A stretch of DNA of 64,000 nt from Pseudomonadales bacterium (GTDB lineage: Bacteria > Pseudomonadota > Gammaproteobacteria > Pseudomonadales > UBA7239), in the NCBI GenBank assembly GCA_041395665.1, contig JAWLAB010000008.1:1-64000 (forward strand). Reading direction: 5' to 3'. The position numbers and the translations under genes were made by a program. The stretch's first letter is position 1. The number at the start of each line of letters is the position of its first letter. Under the pieces are notes generated by a model. The model was not told the origin of the DNA, did not search any database, and saw only the letters and a list, made by a program, of their open reading frames with translations. This document shows positions 17,657 through 26,680 of this stretch, piece by piece.

Positions 17657-19021
17657 TCAATCATCCATGCCTAATTTTTTAAGGCGATAGCGCAACTGAC
17701 GGAATGAAATACCGAGCTTTTGCGCTGTCGCCGTTTTATTCCAACGATTGGCTTCTAATGCGCGTGTAATAACACCACGCTCAATCGATTCCAAATAAGT
17801 ATCCAGCTCTGCAATACCCTCTGGAATCTCCATCTGTTCTACTTCTGGCAACAACATGCTCTCACTGACCGCCGAACCCAAATGCAAATCAGCGGCATGA
17901 ATGACATCGCCTTCACACAAAGTAAATGCACGCTCAAGAATATTTTCTAACTCACGCACATTGCCAGGGAAGGTGTAGTGCTGCAGTGCCTGCTGTGCAT
18001 CTTCCGATAAACGCGCCGGTGGCAGCTGCATTTCTTTGGCAAATTGATCAAGAAAACGCTGCGATAGCAGTGCAATATCTCCACCACGATCACGCAACGG
18101 AGGTACGGCCAACTCAATCACATTGATACGGTAAAACAAATCTTGGCGAAACCGCCCAGCTTTCACTTCTTCTGCCAAGTTTTTATGCGTGGCACTCAAC
18201 ACGCGCACATCCACTGCTACTTCTTTTTCTGCACCGACGGCGCGCACACTTTTTTCTTGAATCGCACGCAGCAATTTCACCTGCATATCCAAAGGCAAAT
18301 CAGCCACTTCATCCAAAAACAATGTACCGCCGTGCGCTGCTTGAAAAAGCCCCGCTTTATCGGCTGTCGCACCTGTAAAGCTACCTTTTTTGTGGCCAAA
18401 AAATTCACTTTCCATCAATTCAGAAGGGATAGCACCGCAGTTCACCGCCACAAAAGCTTGGCTCGTGCGCGAGCCTTTTGCATGAATAGAACGCGCCACC
18501 AATTCTTTTCCACTACCCGACTCGCCATGAATATAAATAGGCGCTTGGCTGCGTGCGAGTTTAATAATTTGTGTGCGAAGGCGTTGCATCGCCTCACTAT
18601 CACCCAACAATAATTCATTACTCGTCTCGCCAGCTGCTTCTGGTTTTTGCAGCTTTAATGCTGCATCCACTAAACCGCGCAATTGCTCCAAATTGACGGG
18701 TTTAGAAACAAAATCAAAGGCACCTGCTTTCAGCGCATTGATAGCAGTATCCATACTGCCAAATGCTGTAATCACCGCCACGGGTATATGCGGGTAACTG
18801 TTTTGGATATGTTGAACCAGTTGCAACCCATTACCATCAGGAAGCTGCATATCGGTTAAGCACAGGGATATTTTTTCTTCTCTCAGTAATTGCTTGGCAG
18901 TTGTTAAATCACCTGCGCTCACTGTGCGCAAATTCATCCTACCTAAAGTAATCTCCAACAGCTCTCTAATATCTGGCTCATCATCAACAATCAACGCTGT
19001 AATATTTGTACTCATACTCAC
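17657..19021 (-). CDS. pilR: PilR, sigma-54-dependent response regulator of type IV pili
   Basis: This is an NtrC-type activator of 454 residues. Its receiver domain has phosphoacceptor Asp57 (LTDMQLPDG). The AAA+ domain has Walker A GESGSGKE and the sigma-54 contact motif GSFTGA. A Fis-type helix-turn-helix lies at the end (about 415-454, NRWNKTATAQKLGISFRQLRYRLKKLG), whose sequence is typical of PilR. In Pseudomonas PilR activates pilA. The start is a GTG at 19021 overlapping the pilS stop (GTGA), or an ATG at 19015. No pilin gene is in the window, so target genes are elsewhere. Confidence 0.88.
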   Translation of the reverse strand: MSMSTNITALIVDDEPDIRELLEITLGRMNLRTVSAGDLTTAKQLLREEKISLCLTDMQLPDGNGLQLVQHIQNSYPHIPVAVITAFGSMDTAINALKAGAFDFVSKPVNLEQLRGLVDAALKLQKPEAAGETSNELLLGDSEAMQRLRTQIIKLARSQAPIYIHGESGSGKELVARSIHAKGSRTSQAFVAVNCGAIPSELMESEFFGHKKGSFTGATADKAGLFQAAHGGTLFLDEVADLPLDMQVKLLRAIQEKSVRAVGAEKEVAVDVRVLSATHKNLAEEVKAGRFRQDLFYRINVIELAVPPLRDRGGDIALLSQRFLDQFAKEMQLPPARLSEDAQQALQHYTFPGNVRELENILERAFTLCEGDVIHAADLHLGSAVSESMLLPEVEQMEIPEGIAELDTYLESIERGVITRALEANRWNKTATAQKLGISFRQLRYRLKKLGMDD

Positions 19022-20640
19022 GCAATCACTCGGTTGGAATGTGAAAATCCAATTTGAAAACAGCTTAACCCTTCATTTGTACGACGATATTCTAAGCTTG
19101 CTTGATTCGCTAAACACAACTCTCTAGCGATATATAAACCAAGCCCCGTACCTTTCGTTTCTGTTGTGAAAAACGGCTCAAAAACTTGCTGATATTGCTC
19201 TTGGGAAAGACCAACACCAAAATCAATGACCTCTAAATAAGGCGTTCCCAGCGCTTCATGCATATAAGCATGCAATCTAATTTTCATCTCGCCAGTATTT
19301 TTTTTGCTATAGCGCAGTCCATTGGAGCAGAGATTGGCCAATATTTGTTCCAGCTGACTGAGGTCAAAGTAAATTGGCAGAGGATGATTAGGAAGCTCCA
19401 AAATAATGTCCACAGCTTGATCATAAGTTTGGACATGCTGTTTAGAAAAATATTTCACCCACTCACATAGATCACATTTTTCAGGGTTGGATGCCTCACG
19501 CCGTGAGAGGCGAAGAACATTTTCAATGATGCCATTAACGCGCAGAGAGTGATTTTGGATAATGGTAGAAAGCCTTTTATCCGCATCTGATAAATTTTCT
19601 GATTCCGCCAATAACTGCGCAGCATGACTAATTGCCCCCAAGGGATTGCGCACTTCATGCGCAATACTGGCCGTTAAATGTCCCAATGACGCCAATTTCA
19701 TTTGCTGTGCTTGCTGGGAGACTTTTCTCGTATCTTCCGCAAACACAAGCACTAAGTCATTATCACCATTATCCATGCGTGCAAAATTCAATTGAATTTC
19801 AAGTCCACCATCTTCCATGGTTAATACAGGTGGGCGCTTTAATGGATTTTCCACCCATTGCTCTAACAACACTTGTGCGGAAGGATTTCTACTGAAATGC
19901 ATTCGATCACGGAGATCAAATCGTAAAGGGAAGTTTAATAAGCGCGCGGCAGATTCGTTGTATAAAAGAATAGATCCATCTTTATCTATGGCAACAATTC
20001 CTGTATTCATACGCTGAACAATCATCTCGTTCAGCTGTTGCAAAATTGCCGCCTGCTCCGCCTGCTCTATAGCTGACTGCTGTGAAGCCTGTATGCGACG
20101 TGCTAAATATTGGAAAAGAATAGAAGTAACAAACAACAATCCACCCAATAAAGCCACAGCAACGGGATTGATTTTAATTTGCCCCCAATACCCAGAAGCA
20201 AGGCTTTCTATAAAGATAGCAATACACGCCAGCGCGGCAAGTAAAGTAGCAATCTGCCCTTGTAAAAAAATACTACTGGCAGCGACCGTAATAAAAATAA
20301 GCGAACCAAGACCGGTAGAAATCCCACCACTGCAATACATGATGATGGTTAGAAATATCACATCCACAAGACAGATAGAAAAAATCTGTCCTGACACCGG
20401 CTCTCTGCGTATTAACAAAACAGCGCCCAACATCAACGCACTGATCAATGAATAAATAGAAATGGCGTAACCGTAAAGTTCTGGGTGGGTACGCCCTAAG
20501 ACATTGGATGTGACATCCACCACAAACAGCGCCAACAACACACACGACAATAGTGCGCGATACCATGCGTAGACGCGCAGTAGACGATAATTGTCCTGCG
20601 AAGGATGCCGCAGGAAAAACTCCTCATATTGTGTAGGCAT
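19018..20640 (-). CDS. pilS: PilS, membrane sensor histidine kinase
   Basis: This is a 540-residue kinase paired with PilR. Six hydrophobic segments (about residues 25-185) form the membrane sensor as in Pseudomonas PilS. They are followed by a PAS-like region (NEMIVQRMNTGIVAIDKDG, about 205-300), an H-box SIAHEVRNPLGAISHAAQ and an ATPase domain with FGVGLSQEQYQQVFEPFFTTETKGTGLGL. The ATG at 20640 (MPTQYEEFF) has GGGAG just upstream and is preferred over the longer open frame. It overlaps pilR by four bases, so the two are cotranscribed. Confidence 0.86.
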   Translation of the reverse strand: MPTQYEEFFLRHPSQDNYRLLRVYAWYRALLSCVLLALFVVDVTSNVLGRTHPELYGYAISIYSLISALMLGAVLLIRREPVSGQIFSICLVDVIFLTIIMYCSGGISTGLGSLIFITVAASSIFLQGQIATLLAALACIAIFIESLASGYWGQIKINPVAVALLGGLLFVTSILFQYLARRIQASQQSAIEQAEQAAILQQLNEMIVQRMNTGIVAIDKDGSILLYNESAARLLNFPLRFDLRDRMHFSRNPSAQVLLEQWVENPLKRPPVLTMEDGGLEIQLNFARMDNGDNDLVLVFAEDTRKVSQQAQQMKLASLGHLTASIAHEVRNPLGAISHAAQLLAESENLSDADKRLSTIIQNHSLRVNGIIENVLRLSRREASNPEKCDLCEWVKYFSKQHVQTYDQAVDIILELPNHPLPIYFDLSQLEQILANLCSNGLRYSKKNTGEMKIRLHAYMHEALGTPYLEVIDFGVGLSQEQYQQVFEPFFTTETKGTGLGLYIARELCLANQASLEYRRTNEGLSCFQIGFSHSNRVIA

Positions 20641-20766
20641 GAACTCCCGTGCCACTGGTAATGTGCTGTTATGCGTGGATTGTAGCGATTGCGCAGACCA
20701 AAGTACCAGCAACCTGCTACATTACTCGTGGGTACAACAGCTCTCCCATCCATTTCACAGAAGCAG

Positions 20767-21036
20767 ATGACTGACGATAAAACCACCGACCCACGCGATG
20801 CGGGAATGCGCGCCTTTTTCAAAAGCGACTTCACACAGGCTTTTACACTATTGCTACCCTGCGCAAATGCAGGTGACACTCACGCACAAATGTTGATTGC
20901 CCGCATGTACTACGCGGGGAATGGTGTGAGCAAGAACATGGATCAATACCAGTATTGGCTGGAAAGAGCAGCAGAAGGTGGCGATAAATCCGCACGCGCA
21001 CGATTAAAGCGTCTCAAACACTTAATAACTAAATAA
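20767..21036 (+). CDS. Small Sel1-repeat protein
   Basis: This is an 89-residue cytosolic protein with one recognisable Sel1-like repeat pair (AGDTHAQMLIARMYYAGNGVSKN followed by YQYWLERAAEGGDKSARARL). Sel1 repeats are alpha-helical solenoids for protein interaction. The function is unknown. The ATG at 20767 is preferred; the frame stays open upstream but crosses the intergenic region. It is divergent from pilS and convergent with recO. Confidence 0.7.
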   Translation: MTDDKTTDPRDAGMRAFFKSDFTQAFTLLLPCANAGDTHAQMLIARMYYAGNGVSKNMDQYQYWLERAAEGGDKSARARLKRLKHLITK

Positions 21037-21046
21037 TTTTTTAACA

Positions 21047-21724
21047 CTAAAGAAATAATTCTCGGCTATGCAGCTTTTTACGGCCAAGACACACAGACAA
21101 CGCAGAGCGCATTGTTAGTTTTGCCAGCTTACGCACTTCCATTGTCGAAAAATCTCGATTTCCCATTGCAATAAAAGCTTCCCCATTGCCTACATAGGCA
21201 GCGGTACTGTTCGCAACTCGCACCAAACCTTGTTCCGGTAGGAATTGATAATAAGCATCCAGCTCCAGCGCCGCGCCCGATGCATCACAACAAAAATCAA
21301 TGCCGTAGCCCAGCATTTCTAACAAAGTCATCTCAAACATTCTCAAGGTTGGCTCTGGATTTTCTTGCTCCGCAAGCTGTGTCACTGCGGCAGAATACAA
21401 ATACATCCATTGATGATCCGCATCCATTACGGGTAACAAGTGATACAGCAACTCATTGAGATACAACCCACAAAATAACTGCGTGCCAGACAAGGAAATA
21501 GGGAAATTGACTGATTCGAAATGCTGCAGTGTTTTCAGCTCACCCTTGCCTGCCCATGACAACTCATACAGACAGAAAGGAATAATGGGCTTATTTTTTT
21601 TTCCGACTTTGCCACGCACTGAACGCGCAATGCAGTCCACACGACCATCGGTATCTGTCACGAAAGAAGCAATAACAGAGGATTCTTTAAATGGCTTACT
21701 GTGTAGAAGAAAAGCGTGTGTCAT
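21047..21724 (-). CDS. recO: DNA repair protein RecO
   Basis: RecO helps RecA load at single-strand gaps in the RecFOR pathway. The N-terminal OB fold starts HAFLLHSKPFKESSVIASF and continues GRVDCIARSVRG; the helical C-terminal half contains GLYLNELLYHLLP and FEMTLLEMLGYGID. The ATG at 21724 gives 225 residues. A longer form starting at a TTG at 21751 would overlap the era stop. The zinc-finger cysteines seen in some RecO proteins are absent, as is usual in gammaproteobacteria. The era-recO order is conserved, but pdxJ, which often follows, is missing. Confidence 0.92.
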   Translation of the reverse strand: MTHAFLLHSKPFKESSVIASFVTDTDGRVDCIARSVRGKVGKKNKPIIPFCLYELSWAGKGELKTLQHFESVNFPISLSGTQLFCGLYLNELLYHLLPVMDADHQWMYLYSAAVTQLAEQENPEPTLRMFEMTLLEMLGYGIDFCCDASGAALELDAYYQFLPEQGLVRVANSTAAYVGNGEAFIAMGNRDFSTMEVRKLAKLTMRSALSVCLGRKKLHSRELFL

Positions 21725-21743
21725 TTCTTCACAGCCATCGTAC

Positions 21744-22655
21744 TTATTCAATACCTAAACTATTGAGTGCGCGTTCATTATCGGCCCAACCGCGTCTCAC
21801 CTTGACCCACAACTTCAGCATCACTTTGGCACCAAACATTTGCTGCATATCCAAACGCGCTTGCTGGCCAATTTTTTTGAGTCGCTCACCGCCATCGCCA
21901 ATAACGATTTTCTTTTGCCCTTCTTTCTCAACAAGAATCAAAGCAGCAATACGCAACAAACCGTTGTCATCTTCAAACTGTTCAATTTCAACTGCTGTTT
22001 GATACGGTAATTCCTCACCCAACTGGCGAATAATTTTTTCTCGCACAATTTCCGCTGCAAAAAAACGCTCACTTTTATCTGTCAACTGATCTTCTGGATA
22101 AATAAATTCAGAAGCAGGCAGGTGCTCAGAAATCACTTCCTCTAACACAGACAATCCAGCTCCGTGCAATGCTGAAACAGGCACAACAGCCAAGAAGTTT
22201 CGCAAAGCCGAGTAGCGCGCGATTACCGGCAATAAAGCAGCCTTATCTTCAATTTTGTCTGATTTGTTGATTGCCACGATGATAGGACTTTCCGTGGACT
22301 CCAAGCGTTTGAGTACCTGATCATCTTCTTCCGTCCACACAGCGCGGTCGACAACCCAAATCACAAGGTCCACATCGTGCAGCACAGAACTCGCCGCCTT
22401 ATTCATGCGCTGATTCATAGCGTGCTTGCCATGCTTGTGCATACCAGGCGTATCCACAAAAATCATCTGGCAGTTTTCTGTGGATTTAATACCAAGAATT
22501 AAATGACGCGTAGTCTGCGGCTTGCGCGAAGTAATACACAACTTCTGCCCAACCAAGTGGTTAAGCAGTGTTGATTTCCCAACATTGGGTCTACCAACAA
22601 CGGCCACCATGCCACAGCGTTTCATTGATGTTGGCGATTGCTCTACTTTTTCCAC
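21744..22655 (-). CDS. era: GTPase Era
   Basis: Era is an essential GTPase that binds the 3' end of 16S rRNA and aids 30S assembly. G1 GRPNVGKST, G3 DTPGMHKHGK and G4 NKSDK are present in the N-terminal domain. The C-terminal KH domain includes VIGDGGERLKKIGQQARLDMQ. The 303-residue length is normal. It lies 14 bp downstream of rnc and overlaps the region before recO, in the conserved rnc-era-recO order. Confidence 0.97.
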   Translation of the reverse strand: MEKVEQSPTSMKRCGMVAVVGRPNVGKSTLLNHLVGQKLCITSRKPQTTRHLILGIKSTENCQMIFVDTPGMHKHGKHAMNQRMNKAASSVLHDVDLVIWVVDRAVWTEEDDQVLKRLESTESPIIVAINKSDKIEDKAALLPVIARYSALRNFLAVVPVSALHGAGLSVLEEVISEHLPASEFIYPEDQLTDKSERFFAAEIVREKIIRQLGEELPYQTAVEIEQFEDDNGLLRIAALILVEKEGQKKIVIGDGGERLKKIGQQARLDMQQMFGAKVMLKLWVKVRRGWADNERALNSLGIE

Positions 22656-22669
22656 CGTATAACCTCAGC

Positions 22670-23341
22670 TCACAAGCCCAAATGCGCTAATACTTTTTTA
22701 GCTGCCAGTTGCTCCGCTTGTTTTCGACTCGATGCCACACCTGTTTCCTTTTTGTCCAATGCTGATACGGTACACGCCATGGTAAAGGTAGCATTATGAT
22801 CGCTGCCGCTACGATCAACGAGCTCGTACACCGGCAGCGATAAATGTTTCGACTGCAAATATTCTTGCAATGTCGTTTTAGCATCTTTACCCACAGTTGG
22901 TGTTAGTGTTTCCAGTATTGGCGCAAATAATTGTTGCACCACCTCACTACAAACCTGCAATCCACCGTCAAGATAGACAGCTGCGATAATAGCTTCCACC
23001 GCATTGGCAATGAGTGATACTCGCTGCCTCCCGCCCGCCTGCTGCTCTCCCGCTCCCAACAGCAACAATTCGCCTATGCACAAAGCATCACCAATTCTTG
23101 CTAACTGCTCACCACGCACAATGTGGGCGCGCATATTGGATAGCTCTCCTTCTGTTGCAGAAGGGTGCTTGCGATAGATAATTTCAGTGACGATGAAATC
23201 AAGGATAGCGTCACCTAAAAACTCTAAACGCTCGTTGTGATGACTACCGTAGCTTCTATGTGTTAGTGCCTGTCTGCACAATTGAGGATTAGAAAAAACA
23301 TACGACAGCTTTTCCTGCAAAAAAATAACAGCGTCGTTCAC
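22670..23341 (-). CDS. rnc: Ribonuclease III
   Basis: RNase III cleaves double-stranded RNA, including rRNA precursors. The signature ERLEFLGDAILDF (about 38-50) carries the metal-binding acidic residues, and a second acidic site is in ANAVEAIIAAVYLDGG. A double-stranded-RNA-binding domain fills about 155-223 (KTTLQEYLQSKHLSLPVYE, then KQAEQLAAKKVLAHL). The 223-residue length is standard. The ATG overlaps the DUF4845 stop. Confidence 0.97.
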   Translation of the reverse strand: MNDAVIFLQEKLSYVFSNPQLCRQALTHRSYGSHHNERLEFLGDAILDFIVTEIIYRKHPSATEGELSNMRAHIVRGEQLARIGDALCIGELLLLGAGEQQAGGRQRVSLIANAVEAIIAAVYLDGGLQVCSEVVQQLFAPILETLTPTVGKDAKTTLQEYLQSKHLSLPVYELVDRSGSDHNATFTMACTVSALDKKETGVASSRKQAEQLAAKKVLAHLGL

Positions 23342-23718
23342 TAGCGCACAGATGTCAGTTCAACGGAATGTTTGAAATGAATCAGTACTTCAACATTACC
23401 AACAAAGGGAGCCTGCACATCATAATCCAGCGTCACAACAGGCACAGAACCTGTTCGATCAATAGCCAAGTCACTCAGAATTTTGTCATCAATCATACTA
23501 ACTTGAAAAGTTTTTGATAAACGATCTTTGATTAACGCATTCGTCGCGTCAGTACCCTTCAAAGAGTCATTTAAAGCAGTCAAAGCTGAATGAATATTCC
23601 TATCTTGAATGTACAGCGGCCCCAGCTTTAAGGCCGTTGTTACTACCGTCAAAAAAACAAAGAGGTACAAACACATTTCCCACATGGTGGCACCGCGCTG
23701 TGCTTTAAGCTGCTTCAT
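23341..23718 (-). CDS. DUF4845 membrane protein
   Basis: This is a 125-residue protein with a short basic N-terminus (KQLKAQRGATMWE) and one membrane segment (about 12-33), then a periplasmic domain. The start resembles a type IV pilin-like segment, a trait of the DUF4845 family. Such genes commonly lie between lepB and rnc in gammaproteobacteria, exactly as here. Function is unknown. It overlaps rnc by one base. Confidence 0.82.
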   Translation of the reverse strand: MKQLKAQRGATMWEMCLYLFVFLTVVTTALKLGPLYIQDRNIHSALTALNDSLKGTDATNALIKDRLSKTFQVSMIDDKILSDLAIDRTGSVPVVTLDYDVQAPFVGNVEVLIHFKHSVELTSVR

Positions 23719-23746
23719 CTGTGTTTCCTTCTATTGGCTGTTTTTG

Positions 23747-24817
23747 TCATTGGATTACACCACTGCGTGAGAATGAGGGCAAGCCTGTCACGCCTTCCCA
23801 GTGCATCCAAATATACTCGGCTTTACCGACAATATTGGCCTCTGGTACAGCGCCCCAAAAACGGCTATCACTGCTGTTGTCACGGTTGTCGCCCATCATG
23901 AAGTACGAACCATCCGGCACCACTGTTTCGTAATTACTTTGCGGTGTTACCAAAGACACTCGCTGCATCAAGTGTTCTTTCGGTTGTAGGTTCTCTTGCA
24001 TAACCATCATGTACGGGAACGACGAGTCATCAATACGCAGCTGCTCCTGCTGCATTCGTACACCATTGATAAAGACAACATTTTCTTTCACTTGAATGTG
24101 GTCACCGGGAAGACCAATAACGCGTTTAATAAAATAGCGTTTGTCATTGGGCGGATAGAAAACCATGACATCGCCCCTCTCTGGATCACCCACCGAGAAA
24201 ACTTTGGTACCAATAACCGGCAAACGAATACCGTAAGCAAACTTATTCACCAGAATAAAATCGTGCACCAACAATGTTGGCACCATGGATGCTGAAGGAA
24301 TTTTGAACGGTTCAAACAAAAAAGAGCGCAATACCAACACTACAACCAGTACGGGAAAAAATGATTTAGCGTATTCCGCCACAACAAAATCTTTTTCAGC
24401 CCAGTCAACCGTTTTCTGACGATCAACCGGCACTTTCATTTGCGACAGTACACGCTGCACATTCGCAGCTCCCAGCAAGCGAACGCGACGCACCATAAAA
24501 ACAAATCGATCCGCTCCAACAACAATGCCGGCAGCCGTTACCAGCAATACCAGTATCAGTGAAAAATCACCAACATCGCCTGCTTTGTTCATAGCACCAA
24601 CCAGCACTATAGCCACACCAAGCCAAATCAAAACAATCATGCCTGACAGCAAGCGAAACCATACAGGCATCTCATCCGTTGCTGATAATTGCGTGTTATA
24701 GCCTTGCTGTTGCGCAATTTTTGCAATACGAAGAGGTCGACCAAAATGCTCTTGCACTAACCACAACACTACACTCAGCACCAAGGCGCTTATCAAAATC
24801 ACAACAAACATTCTCAA
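23747..24817 (-). CDS. lepB: Signal peptidase I LepB, with extended N-terminal membrane region
   Basis: LepB cleaves signal peptides of exported proteins at the periplasmic face of the inner membrane. The catalytic serine lies in PSASMVPTLL and the general-base lysine in KRYFIKRVIGLPGD; the conserved box GDNRDNSSDSRFWG is present. At 356 residues it is longer than E. coli LepB (324). The extra length is in the N-terminal part, where hydrophobic stretches occur near residues 3-20, 53-75, 85-105 and 155-170. The start overlaps the lepA stop by four bases (ATGA). Confidence 0.95.
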   Translation of the reverse strand: MRMFVVILISALVLSVVLWLVQEHFGRPLRIAKIAQQQGYNTQLSATDEMPVWFRLLSGMIVLIWLGVAIVLVGAMNKAGDVGDFSLILVLLVTAAGIVVGADRFVFMVRRVRLLGAANVQRVLSQMKVPVDRQKTVDWAEKDFVVAEYAKSFFPVLVVVLVLRSFLFEPFKIPSASMVPTLLVHDFILVNKFAYGIRLPVIGTKVFSVGDPERGDVMVFYPPNDKRYFIKRVIGLPGDHIQVKENVVFINGVRMQQEQLRIDDSSFPYMMVMQENLQPKEHLMQRVSLVTPQSNYETVVPDGSYFMMGDNRDNSSDSRFWGAVPEANIVGKAEYIWMHWEGVTGLPSFSRSGVIQ

Positions 24818-26643
24818 TCCGCCTTTAATACCGCCAGGAATGCTTCCTGCGGAATCTCAACATGACCAATTTGTTTCATGCGTTTTTTGCCTGCTTTTTG
24901 TTTTTCTAACAACTTTTTCTTACGCGACGCATCGCCGCCGTAACATTTTGCCAACACATTTTTTCTCATTGCTTTCACTGTAGTGCGCGCAATGATTTGC
25001 CCACCTAAAGCCGCTTGAATGGCCACATCGTACATCTGTCGTGGAATCAACTCTTGCATCTTTTCACACAACACACGGCCACGAGATTGTGCATTATCAC
25101 GATGCACAATAATTGCTAATGCATCAACCTTATCACCGTTAATCATCACATCCAGCTTTGCCAAGCGTGCTGCTTCAAAACGCACAAAGGAGTAGTCCAG
25201 CGAAGCAAAACCACGACTGACTGATTTCAGGCGGTCGAAGAAATCCATCACCACTTCACTCATCGGCAATTCATAGCGCAAAGACACTTGATTGCCGATA
25301 AACAGCATATCTTTCTGTACACCGCGTTTTTCTACACACAAGCTGATGACATTACCCAAATAGGCCTGCGGCACCAAAATACTGGCCTCGGCGATGGGCT
25401 CGCGCATCTCCTGAATTTTTCCTGCATCGGGTAGCTTTGAAGGGTTATCGACCGAGATGACTTCACCACCATTTATCACCACTTCATACACAACGGTGGG
25501 GGCAGTGGTAATCAAATCGAGATCGTATTCGCGCTCTAAGCGCTCCTGCACAATTTCCATGTGCAACATACCGAGAAAACCACAACGAAAACCAAAACCC
25601 AATGCATCCGATGTTTCAGGTTCATAAAATAATGCGGCATCATTCAGTGTCAGCTTTGCCAATGCTTCACGAAAATCTTCATAGTCATCAGCATTAACAG
25701 GAAACACACCTGCATACACTTGCGGTTTAACTTTCTGAAAACCTGGCAATGAAGTTGTTTCAGGAAATGCGGCATGAATCAGCGTATCACCCACAGGCGC
25801 GCCGTGAATATCTTTAATACCGGCGACAACAAAACCGACTTCACCTGCTTTTAATTCATCAGTTTCTTTGCGCTTCGGTGTAAAAATACCCACTGCATCA
25901 ACCAGATGCGCCTTGCCGATACTTTTCGCCACAATTTTATCTTTCTTGCGTAGCGTACCGTGTTTAACACGCACCAAAGAAACCACACCGAGATAATTAT
26001 CAAACCATGAATCGATAATCAGTGCTTGCAGCGGTGCATTAATATCGCCCTCTGGTGATGGAATTTTGGCAACCAATTGCTCCAACACATCTTCAATACC
26101 CAAACCGGATTTTGCGCTGCAACGACAGGCTTCACTGGCATCAATACCGATAATTTCTTCAATTTCTTTTTGTACGCGTTCAGGCTCAACCTGTGGCAAA
26201 TCCATTTTATTGAGGATGGGCAAAACCTCTAATCCCTGTTCAATCGCTGTATAACAATTCGCCACCGATTGCGCTTCCACACCTTGTGCGGCATCGACCA
26301 CCAACAGAGCGCCTTCACACGCCGCCAACGAGCGAGACACTTCATAACTGAAGTCCACATGCCCCGGCGTATCAATAAAATTTAACTGATAAGTTTTTCC
26401 GTCCTGCGCTTGATAATTAAGCGTCACACTCTGCGCTTTGATAGTAATACCGCGCTCACGCTCAATATCCATTGAATCCAAAACTTGCGCTTCCATTTCG
26501 CGTGCAGACAGGCCACCACACACCTGAATAAAGCGATCTGCCAGCGTGGATTTACCGTGATCAATGTGGGCGATGATGGAGAAGTTACGAATATGACTCA
26601 GGTCGGACACAGGTATTTCCGGCGCAGAAAAAAAGTGCTGCAT
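24814..26643 (-). CDS. lepA: Elongation factor 4 (LepA)
   Basis: LepA is a ribosome-associated GTPase that acts in initiation/ribosome biogenesis and was described as a back-translocase. G1 HIDHGKSTLADR, G3 DTPGHVDF and G4 NKMDLP are intact. The LepA-specific C-terminal domain ends with KRMKQIGHVEIPQEAFLAVLK. The 609-residue length is normal, with about ten extra residues before the usual start (LSHIRNFSIIAHIDHG). It is situated between mucD and lepB as in Pseudomonas. Confidence 0.97.
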   Translation of the reverse strand: MQHFFSAPEIPVSDLSHIRNFSIIAHIDHGKSTLADRFIQVCGGLSAREMEAQVLDSMDIERERGITIKAQSVTLNYQAQDGKTYQLNFIDTPGHVDFSYEVSRSLAACEGALLVVDAAQGVEAQSVANCYTAIEQGLEVLPILNKMDLPQVEPERVQKEIEEIIGIDASEACRCSAKSGLGIEDVLEQLVAKIPSPEGDINAPLQALIIDSWFDNYLGVVSLVRVKHGTLRKKDKIVAKSIGKAHLVDAVGIFTPKRKETDELKAGEVGFVVAGIKDIHGAPVGDTLIHAAFPETTSLPGFQKVKPQVYAGVFPVNADDYEDFREALAKLTLNDAALFYEPETSDALGFGFRCGFLGMLHMEIVQERLEREYDLDLITTAPTVVYEVVINGGEVISVDNPSKLPDAGKIQEMREPIAEASILVPQAYLGNVISLCVEKRGVQKDMLFIGNQVSLRYELPMSEVVMDFFDRLKSVSRGFASLDYSFVRFEAARLAKLDVMINGDKVDALAIIVHRDNAQSRGRVLCEKMQELIPRQMYDVAIQAALGGQIIARTTVKAMRKNVLAKCYGGDASRKKKLLEKQKAGKKRMKQIGHVEIPQEAFLAVLKAD

Positions 26644-26680
26644 TCTACCTGATTCACCCCTGCCCCGTGCCTTAGTTGAT

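Noticed and set aside
18143..18613. 156-codon open frame on the plus strand
   Set aside because: It is a shadow antisense to the AAA+ domain of pilR, with a composition typical of reverse reading.
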